This document shows, piece by piece, positions 55,851 to 64,000 of a stretch of 64,000 bases of DNA. The position numbers and the translations under genes are program-made. Location: contig BSBN01000254.1 in assembly GCA_027924645.1 (NCBI GenBank), positions 11,798,001 through 11,862,000 on the forward strand, in the 5' to 3' direction. This DNA comes from Cunninghamia lanceolata. Its lineage: Eukaryota > Streptophyta > Pinopsida > Cupressales > Cupressaceae. Each line of letters opens with the position of its first letter. The first letter of the stretch is position 1. The notes below the pieces were generated by a model. The model was not told the origin of the DNA and ran no database searches. It saw only the letters and a program-made list of their open reading frames with translations.

Positions 55851-55862
55851 TCTTTGATACCA
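55851..55862 (-). promoter_or_regulatory. Copia C primer binding site (initiator tRNA-Met, mutated)
   Basis: Minus-strand TGGTATCAAAGA, compared with TGGTATCAGAGC in Copia A and B. Confidence 0.75.
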
Positions 55863-55864
55863 AT

Positions 55865-57424
55865 TGTTGAAATGTGCTCAACAACTGAGAGGGGGGTTGA
55901 ATTAGTTGTGCCAAGAACTCAAACACTTCTGCACTTAAACATTAATCACTTGTCTGCACTTGTTATGATTAAGCAAAGAATGCATGAAATCTAAAACTTA
56001 AACACAGGTGCAACATCATACACAAGAGACACCAAATTTTTACGTGGAAAACCCCAAGGTGGGGAAAAACCACAAAAAGGATTAGCTCTCAAAATATATT
56101 TGCAATCTTTAAAAAAGATTTTTAGGCTTGGTCACTCCACGGGCCTAGAACATACTAGCTCACTGTCATGAAGTACAGCTAGGTCTAGCAAACTCACTAC
56201 CTCAACCCTAAACCTAGAAAGTTTACAATAAGGACTTTGAAACACTAAGGATTGTTAAACCCTATTAGTGGCTCACTTCTAGGCTCACTACCAAAATCTC
56301 CACCTTCTTCATGTCTGAGATTAATACATTGAAGTATAATGGTTCCTATGCTCTACTCCACCCTACTCTACCTTATCCACTCACCCTTTTCCTTATCTTC
56401 ACATTTTCACACAAGGACCTCTTTTCCACGACTCAGTTACAAGTATTTATAGACTTCATCAACCTTGGAATGATCATCAAGGTCAGCATTACTATCATCA
56501 ACCATTGGAACAATCTCCAAGGTTGGCATTACAAACATTTGACAAAATAGGTCTTGACCTAATACAAAATTATGCTAAGGATTAATTTGTAGTATAGATC
56601 TATGCAGATCATGCCATGCCTTAGCTGGGACTCAAACATGATCTCCCATGCCACAACACATTTCCATAATCTTCAAGGAATTTCTACAATTACTGGAATT
56701 AACCAAGTCAGCTAAGATTGGTTACACGCTACGTTGTAGGGAGCAATCTTCAAACATGATCTCAATTCCTTAATGCAGACCAATGTCAAGATAGGAACAT
56801 GATTAGGAGGCATCCATGCACACATTGCAATCATTAGGAGCAACCACACAAACTCAAACCACTTTATTCGTGAGATTCTTCACACTGGAGCACATGAACT
56901 TCACTATCTTCAATTGTCATAAAAAAAAGATAGCTTGCAGGCCACTAAAACATGAACCATTTCAATTGTAAGCACTTATCATCATCCCAGACTTCCCTCT
57001 AGAACCACAGAGTAAAATACTTTATTGTAGAGGAAAGCAGAGCAAAACACTTTCTCCTTGTCACTAGAGAATAATCAGAAAAAAGCATGTTTTACTTTGG
57101 TGAATGTAACTCTCTCAATTCTTTACACTAGAGGCTCAAACTTAGGATTTAGCATTTTTAGACATCTGGTTAAATAACTTCCAATCCCTATATCAAGATC
57201 TTCCATTAGCAAGAAATGCGGAGCAATCCATCAGACTGTTCTTCAGCATATAACTCACTATCTATACTCCACTTCACTGTAACTCACTGTTTCTTCCGGA
57301 GAGGCCAATTTTCTCAATATCCTCAACATCTAAACAAGTAATAGAATAGGACACAATTGACACTAATGACAACAAAGATATGTTGACATCAATGACAACT
57401 TCGATTAGGCACATACTTGTAACA
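55865..57424 (-). repeat. Copia C 5' LTR
   Basis: It begins TGTTGAAATGTGCTC on the plus strand next to the PBS. The U5 hairpin is at 55881-55909 (arms ACAACTGA and TTAGTTGT). It ends TTGTAACA at 57424. Confidence 0.88.
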
Positions 57425-57429
57425 TGCTT

Positions 57430-57805
57430 TTAGAGGAGTCAAGGAATCAGGAGGTTCAAGAATTATTGAACTTGCTGATTGAGGTACCAAAAGGCATGGG
57501 ATTGCTAACTATGAATGAAAAATGACTAAATAAAGCACCATGACTTATAAAGAAGGAACAAATAATAAAGAATAAGGAAGGTAACATGACTTAACATATG
57601 ACTGACTTAGAAAAATCTGAAAATGGAGTAATAATAGGCTCTGAATGGGGACAAGGACTGAACATGACATAGAGAATCTAGACAAACTTGGGACAAGGCC
57701 TTATTCAAAAAGGGCAATAGAGTCACACCAAAATAACAACAACACACAAGGGGAAAAATAAGGAAAGAGACTATAATACAAATAAGGACTAAGTAACATC
57801 ACCAA
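57430..57805 (-). other. Gypsy D spacer after integrase
   Basis: Noncoding AT-rich sequence between the end of the integrase-like frame and Copia C. Nothing recognisable. Confidence 0.4.
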
Positions 57806-59020
57806 TTGTGTAATTTAAGATCTTTCCCATTGTAGGTAAGAGGCAATGGTGTTCCATCTAGGTATGCTAGTAGGAAAGCATTTTCTCCAATTACTTATCT
57901 AATTGTAAATGGTCCTTTCTAGAGAGAATCAAATTTATTGTGAGCTCCCTTTGGCTCTCTTCTTCTGTCCCACAATAATACATCATCTCCCACTACAAAA
58001 TTCCTTTGTCTAGCATTTTTATCAAAGATCTTCTTTACTGCCTACTGGCGCCTTGTAATCTTGTCTACTACCACTTCTCTTTTATCCTCAAGTTTGTTTA
58101 TGTACATTATCCTCTTCTACATTGCTAATTGGAACTTCTCATCCTCAATTGCTTTTTGTAAATTTAGTGCAACTGATAGTTCTTGAGGAATAGGTACTAC
58201 ACTATCAATTCCATACACCAATTGAAAAGGAGACATTCCAATTGCACTTTTCAGGTTGTCCATTTCCTTGTAAGTAGTAATTAGATGAGTGAGTAACACT
58301 AATTTCATAATCATAGAAACATATGGAAAATTTAGAAAAAGAGAAGCTACTAACATTATCCACAACAATCTTCTTAGGGATGCAAAATCTAACCAAGATG
58401 TTCTCCTTCAGAAAATTACAGACAACTTTAGAAGTGGTGTGCTTCACAGGAATCATCTCCACCCACTTAGTAAAGTAATCAGTTGAGATTAATATGTGTG
58501 TATGTATAGAACTAGAGCTAGGATTGATATGTCCAATAAAATCTAGGCCCCATTGTTGAAAAGGTTCATCAACTACTACAGGCCTTAAGGGAAGTGCAGC
58601 CAAGTTAGGTCTAATGGTAAATCTTAGCCACTTTTCACATTTTGACACCCATTCATAAGCATCTTTAAACATACCTGGCCAGTAGAAACACTACCACTAG
58701 ATTTTGAAAGCTATTACAGAAGCAAAAAGGTATCCTCCATAGGCTTCATTTTGAAAAGTCTCCAATAGCTTCTTATATTGTTCCTTGTCCACACATCTTA
58801 AGAATGTCCCATCCACTTCATTCTTATATAAATTTCCTTCCCAAAGAACATATTTTCTATCCTTATGTTCCTTTTCTCCTTAGTAGATAAGTGAGGTGGG
58901 CATTCACCATATGTTAGCAAATAGGAAACATTTGAAAACCACTCATCAGTAGTACTCGTGAATAAGACTAGAGGTACCTCTTCATCTTTAGTTGATTTAC
59001 TCTCAGCAATCATTTTGCAT
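57806..59020 (-). pseudogene. Gypsy D RNase H-integrase linker and integrase
   Basis: The linker reads EWFSNVSYLLTYGECPPHLS. The zinc-binding part is degenerate (AYGGYLFASVI, then WPGMFKDAYEWVSKCEKW). The core shows FQQWGLDFIGHINPSSSSIH and STDYFTKWVEMIPVKHT. The second Asp region reads IVVDNVSSF instead of the usual DNG, so that catalytic site is altered. A C-terminal part has SAIGMSPFQLVYGIDSVVPI and NFVVGDDVLLWDRRREPKGA. Stops and frame changes separate the pieces. Confidence 0.8.
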
Positions 59021-59600
59021 AAGCCTCAACCTCTAACCAATTTAGTAGGCTTGATATTGATGTCATACTCCTACACCTTTGTCACCCAAGCCCCTCTTTT
59101 GTTGTAGCCAATCGCTTGTTGGGTGAGAATGCTCTTGACAATAGAGTTAGGAACACAAACAAGAACATGAGAATGCAAAATATAAAACCTAAAATTATCA
59201 ATACCTTCACTACTACATAAGCATACTTTTCCAGGGGAGAATATTTCAACTCATTCTTCTTTAATAGAACACTCCTAAATGAAATTGGAGCTTCAATCCA
59301 TTGTTCATTTTCTACAATAGAATGGCTAATAGAGTATGCTTAGATGCATAATATTATATAATGAAATCTTTCTCAAAATCAAGATGCACTAAGGTAGGAG
59401 CATTAGCAATGGCAATCTTAATATCTTCAAAAGATTTCTTACCTTCTTCATTCCACTTAAGCGATGGATGTTTTTTCATCATTTCTGCAATGTGTCTTGT
59501 CAACTTAGAAAAGTCAGGGACGAATCTTCTAAAGAAGTTAACCTGACCAAAGAATGATCTGGTATTGCTCTTTGTTGCAGGAAGACTTGATTGTTAAATT
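59021..59600 (-). pseudogene. Gypsy D RNase H region
   Basis: Located between RT and integrase. Only fragments are readable in several frames, for example the RT-connection piece near 59540-59440 and short RNase H-like strands near 59320-59100. The assignment rests mainly on position. Confidence 0.45.
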
Positions 59601-60531
59601 TCTTTAATCGTCTCAGGTTTAATCCTTATTCCACCCTTGGAAACAATATGACCTAAAAATTTTCCTTTAGTTGCTACAAATATCAACTTTTTTGGATTCA
59701 AAACCATGATCTCTACATCGTTGTAACACTACTTCAAGATCAAGAATATGATCTACTCTTTTCTTGGAGAAGAGGGTTAGGTCATCAAGATAAACAACAA
59801 TAATCATGTTCTTCAAATCTTTGAAGGTTAAGTCTATCACTCTTTGCAAGGTAGCCACTACATTTATGAGGCCAAATGGCATCCTATTATAAGAAAATAG
59901 ACCAACTGGAGTAGTAAATGTTGTTTTGCATTGATCCTTAGGGCCTACATCTATCTGATTATACCTTAAAAATTCCATCCAACATGGGCATCATCTCTAA
60001 GTTAGAAGTAATTTGTAAGATGTGGTCCATCGGTGGTAGTGGATAATTGTCCTTTAGAGATGCTTGGTTTAGATTGTGAAAATCAACACAAATTTTGATC
60101 TCCCCATTCTTCTTCTTGACCGACACAATATTTGCAACCCACGTAGAGTGGTTAATAGGATAGATGATCTTTTCTTTCAAAATTTTATTGATTTCACTAA
60201 ATATAGCCTTGACCACTCTAGGATTATATGTCCTTTGTTTTTGTCTGAATGGCAAAGTGTTTGGTTTCATTGGGATGAAGTGTTGTAGTTCTCTATTTAT
60301 GAACTTTTTCAAATCTACATAATACCATGTGAAGACATCTTTGTAATGAATCAATAAAGAAATCAAATGCTCTCTTTCCTTGGGAGAGGAGCATTTTCCA
60401 ATATAGACAATCTTGGGGTCTTCTTTAGTGCCTATGTTGACATGATCATATTCAGTTGATAATCTAATAGATACCTTACTTTTTCTATATCTATTGATCA
60501 TGCTTGTTAAAGAGATCCTCAAGGGAGACAA
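59601..60531 (-). pseudogene. Gypsy D reverse transcriptase
   Basis: The frame 60531-59959 includes DVFTWYYVDLKKFINRELQH, then KIIYPINHSTWVANIVSVKK, CVDFHNLNQASLKDNYPLPP and MDHILQ. The next frame (59978-59667) has FTTPVGLFSYNRMPFGLINV, QRVIDLTFKDL and the catalytic YLDDLTLFSK. A frameshift near 59965 separates the two. The YLDD box, in place of YIDD or YVDD, is a usual variant. Confidence 0.85.
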
Positions 60532-60998
60532 AACCCTTGGGAATATTCTTCCCCTTTAATTGTATTACCTTGGTCCCTTGACCATTTTGAGAACTGGCCT
60601 CTCCTTCAAGAATGACATTACTTTAATCAAAACTGGCTTCAAAGAATATATTAGCAAATGACTTAGCTTTTTCCAGAAAAGAAAAAATATGCTGGTCATT
60701 ATTGAACACCTACTAGTGGTTGACATTATCAAGCAATCTAGTTCGATAGAATACTTCAACCCTATACAGTTTGTCTGTGAAGTCTAGGTGAGGTAGGAGA
60801 AGAGATGTCAAGACAACCAATGAATCATCTCTAGTGTTCTAATATCTAGGCACAACTTCTATTGAGAAGGTATTAAAATCCTCAATACAATCCCATAATC
60901 TAATCCTATAATTTTTTTGCCTCCTATTCTTCACCAAATACAACTTTCTCACCTACTTAACTATAAGTTTTGCATCTCCCCTTGCTTTCAACTATTTG
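60532..60998. other. Region upstream of Gypsy D RT
   Basis: Minus-strand frames are short and broken. This is where protease would be expected, but no D-S/T-G motif in a plausible frame was found. Confidence 0.35.
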
Positions 60999-62210
60999 TG
61001 ATGCGGAGGCATCCTGATGCACTCTTTTTGATGCAAATTGTTGTCATGAGCTAAGATTTGATTTTTTATTTGTTTGGTGTCAATAGGGTCATGTAGGACC
61101 ATTTGGAGTCAATTGGAGTCATTTAAATCCATTATGTAATCTTTTGGAGTCAAAAGATGCAAAAAAAGTAAAAGTTGTCAATGTTGTCAAAAAGTTACAA
61201 AGTTGGTTTGGGAAGTTAGGAAGTAGTTTTGGGTGATGGAAATAGATGTAATTATATAAATATGTCACATAAACACAAACACAAGGTTTAGAGAAGCTGG
61301 GAGAGAAGTTGGAATAAAATATACCTCATTTTGTATGTTTAAATCTATGTTTTTTATGTGAACAATGACTGTAATTCACATGGCACAGATTGGTATGGAT
61401 AGTTACGGTCCTAAAAATGGTTGGAAAAGTTAGAGGAAATATTTATTTTTCAAATTAAAATCATTTGGTGAATTTTCATTAGGTTTTGTGGACGTAATGT
61501 CATTTTTTGTCTTGATAGGTCTGAAAAGTTTATTTTCTGAAAGTTTGCAGTCTAAAAACATGCTAGTATGGACATGTATTGAAGTATGGAGGCCTAAAAC
61601 CAATTGGAAAAGTTATCCAGATGTTTTAGGATGAATTCTTTTTGTTTGAATCAAATTCATTGATTGGTGTGCGAGTTATGGTATTTTTATGAACAATAGG
61701 TCTTAACCCTGCATAGGGTTTCGAGCGAACTAGAATATTTCATATCTTTGATTCCAACCATCAAAAAGTCATAAATTTTTTTGGAAAGTTCTATTTTAAT
61801 ATGTTCTAAACACCTCTTAAAGGAAAATCTAGGACTGGTATTTTCAGAGGAGCTATATAAGTCTGTGTGTTTCCATTTATGAGAAAACAATCATAAAACC
61901 CTAGTTCCATGAGGGTTTGATAAGATCTAAACTTTGTGTGAACATGATTAGCTAGGAATAAATAGAACATGTTATAAGAAAACTAAAATACCAAGAAACA
62001 CATGCATCATGTTGGTTTTCCCTTTTTTAGTGTACATTAGGCTGCCATGGCAATGTTTCCAATGTGATCTAGAATGCATTTAATCATTGTTTAAGATGAA
62101 TCACTTTATGAAAGTTGTCAAGTGAATCAAGTTTGTTGCATTTTGTAATTGTTGGTGATGGATCATTGTTTAACTTGTGTCAGTTTGTGCTAAGTGAAGG
62201 TTTCTCTACA
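60999..62210 (+). repeat. LTR-like block before a plus-strand PBS
   Basis: It ends TTTCTCTACA just upstream of a PBS. A TATA-like TTATATAAATAT lies at about 61250. No second copy is in the window, so the start (placed at TGATGCGG) is a guess. Confidence 0.4.
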
Positions 62211-62217
62211 TCATTAT

Positions 62218-62231
62218 TGGTATCAGAGCCC
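62218..62231 (+). promoter_or_regulatory. Primer binding site (initiator tRNA-Met) of a plus-strand element
   Basis: TGGTATCAGAGCCC, eight bases after the LTR-like end CTACA. It marks the 5' end of an internal region. The sequence after it shows no recognisable gag, only purine-rich broken frames. Confidence 0.65.
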
Positions 62232-62580
62232 AAAGATCTAGGCAAGGGATGTTTTGGAAGTTTGTGTATTATTTTTTATAGGTCGAAGTGAAGAACCTGA
62301 ATGCTAAAAGATTAGGTAGTGAGGAAAAGGAAAGAAAACATAGGTGAGGTATCAAAAGAAGAATCCAATAAAAGAGAAGAGATGGAAAGATTCAACAACA
62401 AACTTAGGAGGGGAACATGAAAGACAATAGGATAAGCCTACTTGTAGAGTTTGATAGGAGAATGTGAGAGTTTGAAAAATGTATTGAGATTGTATTATAG
62501 CAGTGTCATGAGAAAGCATCATAGGAAAATGCTTGGCATTGGAAAATGAGAAAGAAGGTGAAGTGGGCCATAGAAATGAT
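62232..62580 (+). other. Internal leader after the PBS
   Basis: A purine-rich stretch with many stops and GAAAG and GGAAA runs. A gag start would be expected here, but no gag motif is visible. Confidence 0.35.
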
Positions 62581-63200
62581 TATTGGTGCAAGAGCACCCA
62601 ATCCAAAGTGACCTCCATAAGGCATTAATTATTTATAGTTCATTTTGATGTTTCCAATAAGGTCCTATAAGACCATTCATGTAATAAGATCTATTTGACC
62701 AATGTGTGTCATTTTAGTTTGTATTTAGGTTTATGTTGTAAGTCCCAAGGACACTTGTCGATCCATAATCATGAAGGCTGTTAGGCAGGTGGAGGTTGTT
62801 AGATCTCCCAGCTGCTTGGATTAGTCTCCCAGCCACTTGGAGTCAATTCAATACTACTGAGGGTAAGCAGATAAATACCCTAGAGATCATCGATTGTAAT
62901 CAGTGGTAAGAGAGATCAGAATAGTGTGATTTGTACTTGAGAAATAGAGCATCTGTATACACATTCTGAAAGGCATAATAAAATTTTGTATTGTACATCT
63001 TTCTGTCTTTCGATTCCTTTAATTTTTTCTATGCAATCAATTTTCCTGTTCTGAGGCTGAGATGGGTTCTTAACTCATTCCACCGGTTAGATTTCTTTGA
63101 AATTGTTGGAATGGCTATACATATCGATTTGTGTTTTCATTTTGTTTTTGTTTTGTTCGATTTCATGTTTGTAGGATCACATACAGGGTGCAGATAGATC
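62581..63200 (+). repeat. Second LTR-like or promoter-like block
   Basis: It contains a TATA-like AGATAAATACCC near 62869, a GTAATCAGTGG leader, and AATAAAATTTTGTATTG near 62977, an order seen in LTR U3-R regions. It has no second copy in the window and does not match the block at 60999-62210. Confidence 0.3.
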
Positions 63201-64000
63201 CTAGCACAGTCATGTGCTAGGTTGGAAGGGTGAAAAATCTGTATTAGATTGGTGGAGGAATAGATCTATGTAGTTGTGAAGTTACTAGATTTACAGCAGA
63301 TCAAATCGGTGCAAGATTCGCATTGTTTCATCAAATATACAATTTGTGTGTATATCACAATTGTATGCCAGATATACATCCTATGTATATATCACAATTG
63401 TATGTTGTGTGTATCTCGCAAGTTCATGTTGTGGTTGTATGTAGTGAACATACATCATGGTTATGCATTGAGTTAAGATACAAGGGAAAGAGAAAGTTGA
63501 AGCTTCCGATCGGCATACAAGGGAGTCAGCGATTTGGTCAAACCCATCGAATGCATGTTTTGTGAAGTATATTGTGAATGCATCTTGCAAATGTATATTG
63601 AAATATACATTGCGCATATACTTTGAGTTGGATGCAAAGTGTGACCAGAAGCAGCGGTAAGGGAAACCGGCAGTAGCAAGTCAAACCTTACATGTATGAG
63701 GAGAGTCATCAGTACATCAGTGTGAGGAGATGAATGTTCGCCGATGGTGAGTATTACGCTGATGGTCACAAGGAATAAAGTATACATCACAGAGACCCAT
63801 GGGGATTGGTCAGACTAAATGCAAGGCTTCTAATCTAAGGAGTCTGGCTAATAAGTGAAGTCAACGGCTGATGAGTTAAGGTTAGGAGGAACATCGGGGA
63901 ATGCAGGTCGGGGTGTTTTGGCTCTGCATTAATTATTCAGAAAAGAAGAAGGCAATAGATCATTACTTTGAAAAGAGAAGATGAAACAAAGGAAAAAGAT
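63201..64000. other. Unassigned right end with short repeats
   Basis: No gene is supported. Near 63345-63405 a unit containing TATATCACAATTGTATG occurs twice about 45 bp apart, with more diverged GTATGTTGTG-like copies to 63445. The rest shows nothing recognisable. Confidence 0.4.

Larger units (their letters stand above)
50368..57424 (-). mobile_element. Copia C: decayed, nearly full-length Copia element
   Basis: LTRs lie at 50368-51899 (1532 bp) and 55865-57424 (1560 bp), both TGTTGAAATG at the plus-strand start and ending TTGCAACA or TTGTAACA. A mutated initiator-Met PBS, gag with several zinc knuckles, integrase, RT, RNase H and a PPT are in the proper minus-strand order. It has many stops and an RT deletion, so it is dead. 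The family differs from Copia A and B in LTR and gag, but has related pol. Confidence 0.9.
57430..60760 (-). mobile_element. Gypsy D: decayed Ty3/Gypsy pol region
   Basis: Minus-strand order is RT, RNase H, integrase, which defines Ty3/Gypsy. LTRs, PBS and gag are not identified. Copia C has inserted downstream of integrase, and the extra ORF at 49150-49711 may be its 3' part. The pol is of another lineage than Gypsy A. Confidence 0.75.

Noticed and set aside
57430..60760. Endogenous pararetrovirus (Caulimoviridae) instead of Gypsy
   Set aside because: An integrase follows RT and RNase H, which pararetroviruses lack.
63323..63565. ORFs at the right end on both strands
   Set aside because: They overlap short AT-rich repeats, lie on opposite strands of the same DNA, and show no domain.

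Overview
The window reads as repeat-dominated, AT-rich nuclear DNA of a seed plant, most likely a gymnosperm and perhaps a conifer. The reasons are large, deeply nested and slowly decaying Copia and Gypsy LTR retrotransposons, plant-type gene fragments (kinesin-14, TRRAP/Tra1-like), and a GIY-YIG Penelope-like element, a class that among land plants is best known from conifers. There is no intact cellular gene, rRNA, tRNA or CRISPR array that I can support. Almost every coding stretch is transposon-derived and most are broken by stops, frameshifts or later insertions.

Layout. 1-740 and 8205-9691: a mosaic of decayed coding pieces (unknown ORF, TRRAP-like, kinesin-14-like), split by Copia B (741-8199, minus strand, TSD TTTTA), the best preserved element. 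9692-11767: noncoding. 11768-30347: Gypsy A (plus strand, tRNA-Asp-type PBS) with gag, protease, RT, RNase H, integrase and an extra 3' ORF. That extra ORF is split by Copia A (20943-27982, plus strand, two 1252-bp LTRs, TSD AGGAG). 30348-37188: element E, a long Lys/Glu-rich ORF without pol, closed by a polypurine tract and a 3' LTR, and itself split by a solo LTR F (about 31723-34135). 37189-43920: mostly noncoding, with solo LTR G (38966-40305) and a minus-strand decayed ORF. 43921-48135: a Penelope-like element in a head-to-head inverted arrangement, with RT-thumb and GIY-YIG coding and a hammerhead-like hairpin near one end. 48136-57424: a minus-strand extra ORF of Gypsy type, then Copia C (50368-57424, minus). 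57425-60760: Gypsy D pol (minus). 61000-64000: an LTR-like block followed by a plus-strand initiator-Met PBS, and a second LTR-like block.

The elements form a stratigraphy. Copia A lies inside the extra ORF of Gypsy A, Copia C probably lies between integrase and extra ORF of Gypsy D, and solo LTR F lies inside element E. The Copia-type LTRs differ in length and sequence but keep two structural signatures: a hairpin near the end of U5 whose stem changes in a compensatory way between families, and an inverted repeat that straddles the polypurine tract and the start of the 3' LTR. These, the Penelope-like element with its hammerhead-like hairpin, and the family of large extra ORFs are the most interesting content. 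All alignments and counts here were done by eye.
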